23,729 nt of DNA from UBA1172 sp049889655. Lineage in GTDB: Bacteria > Pseudomonadota > Alphaproteobacteria > Puniceispirillales > UBA1172. The translations under genes were made by a program, and so were the position numbers. The stretch is from the NCBI GenBank assembly GCA_049889655.1, contig JBMHCY010000077.1, positions 1 to 23,729 of the forward strand, in the 5' to 3' direction. Positions 5,912-13,474 of the stretch are shown piece by piece (position 1 is the first letter of the stretch; each line of letters begins with the position of its first letter). The notes below the pieces were generated by a model, which saw only the letters and a program-made list of their open reading frames with translations, had not been told where the DNA came from and did not search any database.

Positions 5912-6531
5912 TCTATGCCCTGCCTCGGTATGCGCTGATTCTCGCCTCAATGAGCTCAACCCGGAAGAAAATGCTGACCGATGCCGGTCTGGCCTTCACC
6001 GCAGAAGCTGCCCCGGTTGATGAAGAGGCCCTGCGTCAGGCCGGTGAGGCTGAAGGGATCAGCGGCATCGATATGGCGACTGCCCTTGCCGAGGCCAAGG
6101 CCGCCCGGGTGAGCCAGCGCCACCCCGAAGCCTTCGTCATTGGTGCCGACCAGATCCTTGAATGCGAAGGCCGCTGGTTCGGCAAGCCCGAAACCCTTGA
6201 GGCCGCACAGGATACGCTTTCGGCCCTTGCCGGAAAAACCCATCACCTGATCACAGCGGCTGTTATCCTTCAGGGAGGCCGACGGCTCTGGCAGCATTGC
6301 GAGCGTCCGGCTGTCAGCATCCGCAATCTCGATAATCGGGCGAGGGACAGCTACCTCAGCCTGATTGGCACGACAGCCATGGAAACCCCGGGCTGTTATC
6401 AGATCGAAGGTCCCGGCGCGCAGATCCTTGCTGGCATTGACGGCTGCCCCTATGCCGTGCTCGGCCTGCCGCTGCTGCAACTGCTCGCCTTTCTCCGCGA
6501 ACACGGGCTCGAACCAAGGGGGCAGGCATGA
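5908..6531 (+). CDS. maf: Maf family nucleoside triphosphate pyrophosphatase
   Basis: Maf proteins hydrolyse non-canonical or modified nucleoside triphosphates (for example m7GTP, dTTP or UTP depending on subfamily) to the monophosphate. The 207-aa product carries the N-terminal signature LILASMSSTRKKML, a variant of the common LILASASPRR; VIGADQIL with the conserved aspartate; the GKPE..EAAQDTLSALAGKTHHL segment; and the C-terminal GTTAMETPGCYQIEG followed by GIDGCPYAVLGLPL. The GADQ form and divergent SPRR segment are closer to YceF-like than to dTTP/UTP-specific Maf, but substrate cannot be settled here. It overlaps ppsR by 4 bp (ATGA) and coaE by 4 bp (ATGA), so the three genes are translationally coupled. 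An aroE gene often lies between maf and coaE in relatives and is absent here. Confidence 0.92.
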   Translation: MIYALPRYALILASMSSTRKKMLTDAGLAFTAEAAPVDEEALRQAGEAEGISGIDMATALAEAKAARVSQRHPEAFVIGADQILECEGRWFGKPETLEAAQDTLSALAGKTHHLITAAVILQGGRRLWQHCERPAVSIRNLDNRARDSYLSLIGTTAMETPGCYQIEGPGAQILAGIDGCPYAVLGLPLLQLLAFLREHGLEPRGQA

Positions 6532-7133
6532 TCATTCTCGGCCTGACGGGCTCCATCGCCATGGGCAAATCCACGGTGGCCGCCATGTTCGAAGAGGCCG
6601 GGGTTCCTGTTCATGATGCTGATGCCGCCGTCCACCGGCTGATGGCCCCCGACGGCAAGGCCTTTGCTGAGATTACCGCGGCTTTTGCCGATGTGCTCGA
6701 TGCTGACGGCCGCATTGACCGGCAGGCCCTCGGCCGGGCGGTGTTTGGCGATGCGGCCAAACGCCAACAGCTCGAAGCGATCCTGCATCCGCTTGTGCGA
6801 GCTGACCGGCAGGCCTGGCTTGACGGGCTGGCTGCTGTGGGAACCCCGCTGGCCGTTCTTGATATCCCGCTGCTTTATGAAACCGGCGGAGCCGCGGATT
6901 GTGATGCTGTGGTGGTGGTTTCGGCAACGCCCCGCCTGCAGAAAAATCGGGCCATGCGCCGCCCGGGGATGACGGCAGAAAAATTCCAGTCTATCCTTAA
7001 AGCACAGCTGTCTGATGATGAAAAACGCCGCCGTGCCGATTACATCATCCCCACCGCTTTCGGGGAGACAGCCAGCCGCTTTTATGTTGACCGGCTGATC
7101 AGAGACCTGCGGGAGAAAAACAGCGATGCGTGA
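6528..7133 (+). CDS. coaE: Dephospho-CoA kinase
   Basis: CoaE phosphorylates the 3'-hydroxyl of dephospho-CoA, the last step of coenzyme A synthesis, in the cytoplasm. The 201-aa length is normal. Residues 8-16 (GSIAMGKST) form the P-loop, HDADAAVHRL holds the catalytic aspartate region, LDIPLLYET is the conserved CoA-domain motif, and QKNRAMRRPGMTAEKFQSIL is the lid with its arginines. ADYIIPT near the C-terminus corresponds to the family's ADxVIxN segment. The start overlaps the maf stop (ATGA) and the gene overlaps dnaQ by 8 bp, continuing the tight ppsR-maf-coaE-dnaQ unit. Confidence 0.96.
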   Translation: MIILGLTGSIAMGKSTVAAMFEEAGVPVHDADAAVHRLMAPDGKAFAEITAAFADVLDADGRIDRQALGRAVFGDAAKRQQLEAILHPLVRADRQAWLDGLAAVGTPLAVLDIPLLYETGGAADCDAVVVVSATPRLQKNRAMRRPGMTAEKFQSILKAQLSDDEKRRRADYIIPTAFGETASRFYVDRLIRDLREKNSDA

Positions 7134-7827
7134 AATCGTCCTCGATACCGAAACCACCGGGCTGAAACCGGAAGAAGGCCACCGGATCATCGAAATCGGC
7201 GCACTGGAAATGGTCAACCACGTGCCGACGGGCAAGACACTGCATCTCTATATCAACCCGGAAAGGCCGATCGATCCCGATGCTGTGGCCATCCATGGGA
7301 TCACTGATGAACGTGTCGCCAACGAACCTGTTTTTGCTGAGATCGCCGATCAGTTTCTCGACTTTATCGGGACAGCGAAACTGGTGATTCACAATGCCCG
7401 TTTCGACATGGGATTCATCAATGCCGAACTGGACAGGCTGGGGCGGCCGGCATTACCCATGGATCAGGCCATCGATACCCTTGATATGGCCCGGCGGCGA
7501 TTCCCCGGCGGCCAGGCCAGCCTCGATGCGCTTTGCCGCAAGTTCGGCATCGACAACAGCCACCGTGATCTGCACGGGGCGATGATCGATACTGATCTGC
7601 TGGCTGATGTTTATATTGAACTGCTCGGCGGGCGGCAGCCCGGGCTTTCCCTGGCGGGCCCGGAAAGCACTGCGGCCAGCCCTGATACACCGGCCGTTGC
7701 TGCCTCGGGCGAAAGACCCTATCGCGAGCCGCGGCCCCACGCCCCGCTGGCAGCCGAGCGTGAAGCCCATGAGGCGTTCATCGAAACGCTGGACAACCCG
7801 CTCTGGAAAGAACGCCAGCCGGTTTAG
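7126..7827 (+). CDS. dnaQ: DNA polymerase III epsilon subunit (3'-5' proofreading exonuclease)
   Basis: DnaQ removes misincorporated nucleotides as part of the replicative polymerase core. It is a DEDDh exonuclease with all five catalytic residues visible: Asp7 and Glu9 in LDTETTG, Asp94 in HNARFD, His150 and Asp155 in DLHGAMIDTDLLA. The 233-aa protein ends in a proline/alanine-rich linker (about 172-208) and a helical tail (AEREAHEAFIETLDNPLWKE), which in E. coli binds the polymerase alpha subunit. It starts inside coaE. Its TAG overlaps the secB TAA by 4 bp in tail-to-tail orientation, leaving no room for a separate terminator. Confidence 0.95.
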   Translation: MREIVLDTETTGLKPEEGHRIIEIGALEMVNHVPTGKTLHLYINPERPIDPDAVAIHGITDERVANEPVFAEIADQFLDFIGTAKLVIHNARFDMGFINAELDRLGRPALPMDQAIDTLDMARRRFPGGQASLDALCRKFGIDNSHRDLHGAMIDTDLLADVYIELLGGRQPGLSLAGPESTAASPDTPAVAASGERPYREPRPHAPLAAEREAHEAFIETLDNPLWKERQPV

Positions 7828-8297
7828 TTGACTGTTTCGGAAGCCCCGTCCATTTCCGCCGAACGGTTTTCCATCCCTGACTGATAGAGACGGACGAAAT
7901 CGATCGGCTGGATATTGAGCGGCATATAGCCGCCGGCCTGAGTCATGTCTGAGAGAACCTGCCGGGCAAACGGGAAGATCAGCCGCGGGCCTTCGATCAT
8001 GACAAGCGGATGAATAATGTTTTCCTCGACATCCTCGGAAACGGAAACCACGGCCGCATAGGCCAGTTCGGCGAGGAAGACGTGTTCCTCTTCCCGCTTG
8101 GCGGTTGACCGGATGGTCAGCACGACCTCAAAAACTCTCTCCTGCTGCTGGGGTTCGGCAGTGACATTGACGTTGATCTCAATTTCAGGGGCAACGTCAT
8201 TACGGGTCAGCGATCCCGGTGCATTGGGATTCTCGAAGGAAAAATCCTTGATATACTGGGTGTGGATGATGATCTGCTGCTGTGTCTGTTCGGCCAT
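7824..8297 (-). CDS. secB: Protein-export chaperone SecB
   Basis: SecB is the cytoplasmic homotetrameric chaperone that holds preproteins unfolded and delivers them to SecA. The 157-aa length agrees with the family (E. coli 155). The sequence shows QYIKDFSFENPNAP near residues 14-27, the beta-rich core VFEVVLTIRSTAKREEEHVFLAELAYAAV, and the conserved HPLVMIEGPRLIFPFARQVLSDMTQAGGYMPLNIQPIDFVRLY block. A strong ribosome binding site (AAAGGAG) precedes ATG 8297. It lies 26 bp downstream of fxsA on the same strand and probably shares its transcript. Confidence 0.97.
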   Translation of the reverse strand: MAEQTQQQIIIHTQYIKDFSFENPNAPGSLTRNDVAPEIEINVNVTAEPQQQERVFEVVLTIRSTAKREEEHVFLAELAYAAVVSVSEDVEENIIHPLVMIEGPRLIFPFARQVLSDMTQAGGYMPLNIQPIDFVRLYQSGMENRSAEMDGASETVN

Positions 8298-8323
8298 GTT
8301 GAACTCCTTTTGATCCCTGCATA

Positions 8324-8812
8324 TCAGTCTTTGCGTTCGAATTCACCTTCTATTGTGACCTTGGCGGCATCCTGATCCGGGGCGGGGTTTTCCTGATCAG
8401 TCCCGGGGGGTGTTTGCGCGGCTGCGGTAAAGGCAAAATGGCGTGCCGAAAGCCGGTTAAGCAGGCTGCCAAGCACCACCACCACCAGCATGACACGAAG
8501 CCCGGGGATGAAAAACAGCAGCCCCAGCCCATCGGTGACATAACCGGGGATCAACAGCAGCATAGCAGCGATGAGGATCGCGACACCATCGGCAACCTCG
8601 ACGACTGGCGGTTTCCCGGCCGCCCCGGCCTCTGCCATGCGGCGCAGCGTCCCCCGGCCGAAATGGCGAAACAGACGTACCCCGATGGCGGCTGTGATAA
8701 AGACACCGATGATGGTCAGCAAGACCCCGATGGCACTGCCGACAAGGTCGAAGACAGTGATTTCCGCCCAAAGGAGCAGAATGATGCCGCCGAAGATGAT
8801 CAGTCCTGTCAC
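8324..8812 (-). CDS. fxsA: FxsA family membrane protein
   Basis: FxsA is a small inner-membrane protein; in E. coli its overproduction relieves phage T7 exclusion by the F plasmid, and its native role is unclear. The product shows hydrophobic segments at about 2-20 (GLIIFGGIILLLWAEITVF), 25-45 and a third around LLLIPGYVTDGLGLLFFIPG, which is the family's GxxTDxxGxxxxxP signature. A polar Pro/Gln-rich cytoplasmic tail follows. Start choice is uncertain. GTG 8812 is preceded at good distance by AAGGGA and gives the normal short N-terminus before the first membrane helix (162 aa). ATG 8875 or the upstream open frame to 8923 would add charged residues. Position beside secB and tim44 fits the conserved alphaproteobacterial order. 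Confidence 0.88.
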   Translation of the reverse strand: MTGLIIFGGIILLLWAEITVFDLVGSAIGVLLTIIGVFITAAIGVRLFRHFGRGTLRRMAEAGAAGKPPVVEVADGVAILIAAMLLLIPGYVTDGLGLLFFIPGLRVMLVVVVLGSLLNRLSARHFAFTAAAQTPPGTDQENPAPDQDAAKVTIEGEFERKD

Positions 8813-8948
8813 GCCTTTATCCCTTTTCCATACTTGCCTAATTCCCCCAAGATCACTATTTCTATTTAAGTACATGCAGCCCCGATTTAAAGATCGCTTT
8901 GTCAGGGCCGCATAATCTTGCAACGCTCATACGGGATGATTTCTCACC

Positions 8949-9575
8949 ATGTCTGGAAGCATACCATATGTTGATATTCTGATCTTCGCGATTATTGCCA
9001 TTTTTCTCGGGCTGCGGTTGCGCTCGGTTCTTGGCAAGCGGACAGGGTTCGAGCAGGATCAGAGCCGCGATCAGGACATGGTCGAAGTGATATCAACCCC
9101 GCAGCCTCAACAACAGGCCCCGGCCAGCGGTCAGGGGATCGCGGCCATCCAGAAGGCCGATCATGCGTTCAGCGAAAAGGAATTCGTCAAGGGCGCCGGC
9201 ATGGCCTATGGGATGATTCTCGAAGCCTTTGCCGAGGGTGATACCGAACAGCTCAAATCGCTGCTTGGCTATGAGATGATGAACAGTTTCTCGGATGCTA
9301 TCCGCGACCGGATGAAATCCGGCGAGAACCTGAGCATTGATCTCGTCAACCTCGATCACACCCGCATTCATGATGCCCGTCTTGTTGAAGGCCTGGCGAT
9401 CATCACGGTGGAATTCAAATCCCAGCAGAAACGCCTGCTCCGGGATGATAGCGGCACCATTGTTGACGGCGATGAGGATCAGATCGAAACCTTTGTCGAT
9501 CTGTGGACCTTTGAACGCGATATCTCCTCGCGTGATCCGAACTGGCTGCTCGTCGAAACCGAGAGTGTGCAATGA
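8949..9575 (+). CDS. Tim44/TimA domain membrane-anchored protein
   Basis: The 208-aa protein has one N-terminal hydrophobic helix (about 8-25, VDILIFAIIAIFLGLRL) with no cleavage site, then a polar Gln/Pro-rich linker (about 45-62), then a Tim44-like domain. Recognisable parts are FSEKEFVKGAGMAYGMILEAFAEGD, LLGYEMMNSFSDAIRDR and FVDLWTFERDISSRDPNWLLVET. Tim44 is the matrix-side subunit of the mitochondrial TIM23 import motor. The bacterial homologues have a membrane-associated domain of unsettled function, and the steady position next to secB and fxsA hints at membrane protein handling. It is divergent from fxsA (136-bp gap) and is the first gene of a plus-strand unit running through lutABC, smr and the regulator gene. 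Confidence 0.87.
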   Translation: MSGSIPYVDILIFAIIAIFLGLRLRSVLGKRTGFEQDQSRDQDMVEVISTPQPQQQAPASGQGIAAIQKADHAFSEKEFVKGAGMAYGMILEAFAEGDTEQLKSLLGYEMMNSFSDAIRDRMKSGENLSIDLVNLDHTRIHDARLVEGLAIITVEFKSQQKRLLRDDSGTIVDGDEDQIETFVDLWTFERDISSRDPNWLLVETESVQ

Positions 9576-9606
9576 TTCTGCCGTGTCGGCGGTAAGGGGG
9601 TCTGTG

Positions 9607-10389
9607 GTGGCGATCAGCGATAAACAACCCGTTGTCGGTCTTTTCGTGACCTGTCTTGTTGATGCGATGCGCCCGTCGGTGGGGCTCGCCGCGCTCAAAC
9701 TGCTGACCGAGGCCGGCTGCAAGGTCATCGTTCCCGAAAACCAAACCTGTTGCGGCCAACCAGCGTGGAACAGCGGCGATATCAAGGCAGCCCGAGCGGC
9801 GGCCTATCCTCTTCTCGATGCGTTTGATGACTGTGATTACATCGTCGTGCCGTCGGGCTCCTGCGGCGGCATGCTCAGCCATCATCTTGTCGACCTGTTT
9901 GCTGATAGCGGTGACAGCCACGCCATCCGCCAGGCTGAAGCGATCGCTGCCAAGACAGCCGAGCTCACCTCGTTCCTGCATGATGTGCTGAAGGTTGAAA
10001 CCCTGCCGGGCAAGTTTTCCGGCCGCATTGCCTATCATGACAGCTGCTCATCTTTGCGTGAAATGCAGGTAAAGGATCAGCCGCGGGCCCTGCTGCAGTC
10101 GATCGGGGCTGAGGTTGTCGATCTCGACAAGGCTGATACCTGCTGCGGTTTCGGGGGGACTTTTTCTGTCAAATACGGTGATATTTCCGGGTCCATGGCT
10201 GATGACAGGGCCAATGATATCGTCGACAAGGATCCTGATCTTGTTCTTGCCGGTGATATGGGCTGCTTGATGAATATCGCCGGGCGGCTGTCACGCAAGG
10301 GCCGGGATCTGGATGTCCGCCATGTCGCTGAAGTGCTCGCCGGTTATCTGGAGGCTCCCCCCATCGGTTCAGGCAAGGGAGGCCAGTGA
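9607..10389 (+). CDS. lutA: LutA/YkgE-type (Fe-S)-binding subunit of L-lactate oxidation complex
   Basis: LutA is the CCG-domain subunit of the LutABC complex, which oxidises L-lactate to pyruvate in the cytoplasm. The 260-aa product shows two cysteine-rich CCG modules: TCCGQP at 47-52 with SGSCGG at 83-88, and CCGFGGTF at 179-186 with Cys146 before it and Cys220 after it. FVTCLVDAMRPSVG at the N-terminus is typical. The open frame extends to 9337 inside tim44, but that part is out-of-frame tim44 sequence. GTG 9607 has AAGGGGG 6 nt upstream and gives the conserved N-terminus; GTG 9604 is the alternative. It follows tim44 by 31 bp, and its TGA shares a base with the lutB ATG (TGATG). Confidence 0.93.
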   Translation: MAISDKQPVVGLFVTCLVDAMRPSVGLAALKLLTEAGCKVIVPENQTCCGQPAWNSGDIKAARAAAYPLLDAFDDCDYIVVPSGSCGGMLSHHLVDLFADSGDSHAIRQAEAIAAKTAELTSFLHDVLKVETLPGKFSGRIAYHDSCSSLREMQVKDQPRALLQSIGAEVVDLDKADTCCGFGGTFSVKYGDISGSMADDRANDIVDKDPDLVLAGDMGCLMNIAGRLSRKGRDLDVRHVAEVLAGYLEAPPIGSGKGGQ

Positions 10390-11819
10390 TGGAAGTATCC
10401 TCGAGCCGTTTCCGCGACAATGTCTCCTCCGCCGTCAAGGATGAAAACCTCAAGGGGGCGATGGCCAAATTGACCGGTGCCCTCAGGCCGAACCGGGCCC
10501 GGGCGGTGGGCAATCTGCCGGAGTTTGATCGCCTGCGCGATCACGGCATCGCCATCAAGATGCACACCCTCGACCACATGGATCACTACCTCACCCAGTT
10601 TGAGGAAAACGTCATTGCCAATGGCGGCCAGGTGCACTGGTGCGCTGATGAGGAAAGCGCCCGCCAGACGATTCTCGATCTGTGCCGCCGCCACCATGTC
10701 AAACGCGTGACCAAGGGCAAATCGATGGTCACCGAAGAACTGGGGCTGAACGAATTTCTCGACAGCCATGGCATTCTGCCGCTGGAAACTGATCTCGGTG
10801 AATACATTATCCAGCTGCGCGGCGAGAGCCCGTCGCATATTATCGCGCCAGCCACGCATCTGCAGCGAGACGATATCGCGGCAACTTTCCGTGAGGCGCA
10901 TCAGCACCTTGATCCCGACCGTCCCATGGATACCGCCGAAAGCCTCACCGAAGAAGCACGCCAGGCCTTGCGCGAGCAGTACGGGGCGGCTGATGCCGGG
11001 ATCACCGGGGCCAATTTCATGATCGCCGAGACAGGCTCGACCATCATCGTCACCAATGAAGGCAATGGTGATCTGACCCAGACCATGACCGATGTTCATA
11101 TCGTCGTCGGCTCGCTGGAAAAGATATTGCCGACCATGGATGATGCCGGTGTCATGCTGCGGCTTCTGGCACGCTCGGCCACCGGCCAGGACATGAGCGT
11201 CTACACGACACTGTCGAGCGGCCCGCGCCGCCCCGGTGATCTTGACGGGCCAAAACATTTTCATGTCGTGCTGGTGGATAACGGCCGCTCGCGGATGCTG
11301 GCCGGCAGCGAACGCGAAATGCTGCGCTGCATCCGCTGTTCGGCCTGCCTCAATCACTGTCCTGTTTATGCGTCGATCGGCGGCCATGCCTATGGCTGGG
11401 TCTATTCCGGGCCGATGGGCAAGGTGCTGACGCCGTCTCTCGCCGGGCTGGAAAAGACCAAGGACCTGCCCAATGCCTCGAGTTTCTGCGGCAAGTGCCA
11501 GGAAGTCTGCCCGATGCGGATCCCCCTGCCCAAACTGATGCGTAACCTGCGGGTCAAGCAGAACGATGCCCGCATGACGCCGCTGAAACAGCGGGTCTTC
11601 CTCTCGCTCTGGTCACAGCTGGCGTCGCGGCCGGGGCTCTACCGGATGACAACCCGACTGCTGACCGGCGGGTTGCGGCTGCTTGCCCGCGGCCGGCCGG
11701 TGTTGCGGCATCTGCCGTTGATGAAAGGCTGGACCCAGAGCCGCGATCTGATCGTCCCCGAAGGCGGCACGTTCTTTGATCGCTATAAGGCTCTCCAGAA
11801 AGGCCGGGACCATGAATGA
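10389..11819 (+). CDS. lutB: LutB/YkgF-type ferredoxin-like subunit of L-lactate oxidation complex
   Basis: LutB couples the LUD fold to iron-sulfur clusters for electron transfer in the LutABC lactate oxidation complex. The 476-aa length matches the family. An N-terminal LUD (DUF162) domain spans about 65-300, with KGKSMVTEELGLNEFL, GANFMIAETGSTIIVTNEGNGDL and the FHVVLVDNGR end. The 4Fe-4S part has CIRCSACLNHCP (Cys314, 317, 320, 324) and CGKCQEVCP (Cys367, 370, 374), followed by a basic helical C-terminus. I chose ATG 10389 over the overlapping GTG 10386 because AAGGGAGG is 6 nt before it. The coupling to lutA by one base and to lutC by 8 bp supports co-translation of the complex. Confidence 0.95.
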   Translation: MEVSSSRFRDNVSSAVKDENLKGAMAKLTGALRPNRARAVGNLPEFDRLRDHGIAIKMHTLDHMDHYLTQFEENVIANGGQVHWCADEESARQTILDLCRRHHVKRVTKGKSMVTEELGLNEFLDSHGILPLETDLGEYIIQLRGESPSHIIAPATHLQRDDIAATFREAHQHLDPDRPMDTAESLTEEARQALREQYGAADAGITGANFMIAETGSTIIVTNEGNGDLTQTMTDVHIVVGSLEKILPTMDDAGVMLRLLARSATGQDMSVYTTLSSGPRRPGDLDGPKHFHVVLVDNGRSRMLAGSEREMLRCIRCSACLNHCPVYASIGGHAYGWVYSGPMGKVLTPSLAGLEKTKDLPNASSFCGKCQEVCPMRIPLPKLMRNLRVKQNDARMTPLKQRVFLSLWSQLASRPGLYRMTTRLLTGGLRLLARGRPVLRHLPLMKGWTQSRDLIVPEGGTFFDRYKALQKGRDHE

Positions 11820-12471
11820 TCGTGCCGTCATTCTTGAGCGTCTGAAATCCGCCAATGCAACCCGTGAGCGGACACCGCATCCCGGGGCGGCAGTCCCGCC
11901 AAAGGCGGGCAGTCTCACTGGCAAGGCCAGGCTTGAGCGGTTCATCGATCAGGCCACTGCCCAATATGCCTCCATTGCCGAAATAGGCAGCCTTGAAGAT
12001 CTGCCCGGGCATCTGTCGGCGTGGCTGCGGGGGCAGAATCTGCCTGCCGAATGTGTCATCGCCCCGATGCTGGGTGGGCTGGCATGGTCAGAAGGGGCGG
12101 TATCTGTCCGTGAAGGGGCTGCGCTGACCAGCGACATGGTGGGGGTCAGCCTCGCCTATGCCGCTGCCGCCGAAACCGGGACTGTGATGATGATCGCTGA
12201 CGGGGCAACCCCCACCAGCATCAATTTTGTCCCCGATGTTGAGGTTATCGTGGTCAGCAAGGCTGATATCGAGGCCGGCATCGAAGGATGCTGGGAAAAG
12301 CTGCGCGGCTGGAAAGGCCAGGGCAAGCCCATGCCCCGGGCGGTGAATTTCATCACCGGGCCGTCGCGGACTGCTGATGTTGAAGCAACCATGGTGCTTG
12401 GTGCCCACGGCCCCCGGCGGTTGCATCTGGTGTTGATGGATGAACGATCACCATGGCCAGGAAACCGGTAG
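11812..12471 (+). CDS. lutC: LutC/YkgG-type LUD-domain subunit of L-lactate oxidation complex
   Basis: LutC is the small LUD-domain subunit of LutABC and has no iron-sulfur cysteine motif. The 219-aa product shows MVGVSLAYAAAAETGTVMM and the family's C-terminal signature GPSRTADVEATMVLGAHGPRRLHLVL. The start at ATG 11812 lies within the end of lutB and is preceded by AAAGG; the open frame upstream belongs to lutB in another frame. The gene then overlaps smr by 19 bp. No lactate permease or LutR-type regulator is adjacent, so uptake and regulation must come from elsewhere or follow the tim44 operon. Substrate is inferred from the family, not proven. Confidence 0.93.
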   Translation: MNDRAVILERLKSANATRERTPHPGAAVPPKAGSLTGKARLERFIDQATAQYASIAEIGSLEDLPGHLSAWLRGQNLPAECVIAPMLGGLAWSEGAVSVREGAALTSDMVGVSLAYAAAAETGTVMMIADGATPTSINFVPDVEVIVVSKADIEAGIEGCWEKLRGWKGQGKPMPRAVNFITGPSRTADVEATMVLGAHGPRRLHLVLMDERSPWPGNR

Positions 12472-12998
12472 ATGAGGATCAGGCAGCGCTCTGGGCGTCG
12501 GTGACAAAAACCGTCACACCGCTCGAGAAGCGCACGCGGCTTTCCAGCCCTGCGGCGGTGAAGCCTGTCAAACGTCCCGCCAAAAAGAAAACCACACCGC
12601 CGCCACCGCCGAGCCCGGAAAGGCTGCCGCCGCGCCGTCAGATCAACCATGAACCGGCTGATCTCAGCAGCCCCGGCTATGGCGGTATCTCGCGGTCGGA
12701 TGCCCGCAGGATCAAGCGTGGCCAGGCGCGGCCGACGGATCATATTGATCTGCATGGCCTCAGCCGTGATGAAGCTCGCTTGCGGCTTGAACGGTTTCTT
12801 GGCCGGGCTGTCGCCGAAGGCCACCGTGTCGTGCTGGTGATCACCGGCAAAGGCGTGGCCGGACAGGGGGTGATCCGCCGCAACCTGCCGGTCTGGCTGT
12901 CATCACCGCCGCTTGCCGCGATGGTCATCGCCCACAGCCCCGCCCAGCCGAAAGATGGCGGGGCCGGGGCGTTCTATATCAACTTGAGAGCCTCATGA
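12453..12998 (+). CDS. Smr-domain protein (SmrA type)
   Basis: Small MutS-related (Smr) domains are nucleases or nicking enzymes on DNA or RNA; the stand-alone SmrA type is poorly defined. The 181-aa product has a basic, proline-rich N-terminal linker (residues 35-64, including a PPPPP run) and a C-terminal Smr domain from about 95. Its hallmark motifs are IDLHGLSRDEA, VLVITGKG and GAGAFYINL. The conserved LHG histidine and the TGKG loop are intact. It starts 19 bp inside lutC and overlaps the next gene by ATGA. In related genomes this gene follows tim44 and mltA; here lutABC intervenes instead. Confidence 0.93.
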   Translation: MARKPVDEDQAALWASVTKTVTPLEKRTRLSSPAAVKPVKRPAKKKTTPPPPPSPERLPPRRQINHEPADLSSPGYGGISRSDARRIKRGQARPTDHIDLHGLSRDEARLRLERFLGRAVAEGHRVVLVITGKGVAGQGVIRRNLPVWLSSPPLAAMVIAHSPAQPKDGGAGAFYINLRAS

Positions 12999-13360
12999 CA
13001 CCGTTCGGGATCAAACTGCGCGAATACCGCAAGAAAAAGGGGCTGACCCTGGCGGTCATGGCGCGCAATCTTGGGGTGACCGAAGCCTATATCTCGCAAC
13101 TGGAAAACGGCCGCAAAGGCCAGCCCTCGGCCATCCTTGTCGATCAGATCTGCGCCATGTTCGGGTTGATCTGGGATGATGCCGAAGAGCTTAAATCCCT
13201 CGCCCGGCTGTCGCGGGTCAGGGTGGCGATCGATACCGCCGAGCTTGGCCCGGAAGCCACGCGGGCAGCCAATCTGATGGCCCAGATCCTGCCCCGTGTC
13301 GATGAAGAGGAGGCCGCCCTGATGGCCCGCTGGCTCGATGAACGGCTGAAATCCCTGTAA
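12995..13360 (+). CDS. XRE-family helix-turn-helix regulator
   Basis: A 121-aa protein with an N-terminal lambda-Cro/XRE DNA-binding domain (about 3-62). The recognition region is seen in LRRYR-like LREYRKKKGLTLAVMARNLG followed by VTEAYISQLENGRKG. The C-terminal half is short, helical and acidic (EEEAALMARWLDERLK), probably for dimerisation; there is no ligand domain. The start overlaps the smr stop as ATGA, so it is the last gene of the tim44-lut-smr unit. A regulator in this place is a conserved companion of smr in several alphaproteobacteria, so it need not control the lut genes. Its target is unknown. Confidence 0.9.
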   Translation: MTPFGIKLREYRKKKGLTLAVMARNLGVTEAYISQLENGRKGQPSAILVDQICAMFGLIWDDAEELKSLARLSRVRVAIDTAELGPEATRAANLMAQILPRVDEEEAALMARWLDERLKSL

Positions 13361-13378
13361 CCGGGAGTCTGGCATTGC

Positions 13379-13396
13379 AGCCGGCCCGGCCCGGCT
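13379..13396 (+). terminator. GC-rich hairpin after the regulator gene
   Basis: AGCCGG, loop CCCGGC, CCGGCT form a 6-bp GC-rich stem 18 bp after the regulator's stop, followed by only TTCATC. It is a weak candidate terminator separating the tim44-to-regulator unit from hisB. A his promoter should lie between here and 13460, but I could not fix one. Confidence 0.3.
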
Positions 13397-13474
13397 TTCA
13401 TCAAAAGACTGGCCAAATCAGCAGATTACTGGTAGTTAAGCCCCGTATTTCACCCGATTTGCAGGAGAAGACCG

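Noticed and set aside
9337..9606. Extended N-terminus for LutA reaching into tim44
   Set aside because: This part is tim44 read in another frame; it has no LutA similarity, and GTG 9607 has a good ribosome binding site.
9576..12471. Transposon or integration scar around lutABC
   Set aside because: I looked for terminal inverted repeats, direct duplications and tRNA remnants at both edges and saw none; base composition looks like the neighbours, so recent transfer is not supported.
12536..12650. Proline-coding CCGCCGCCACC tract in smr as a regulatory repeat
   Set aside because: It is explained by the basic, proline-rich linker of the Smr protein.
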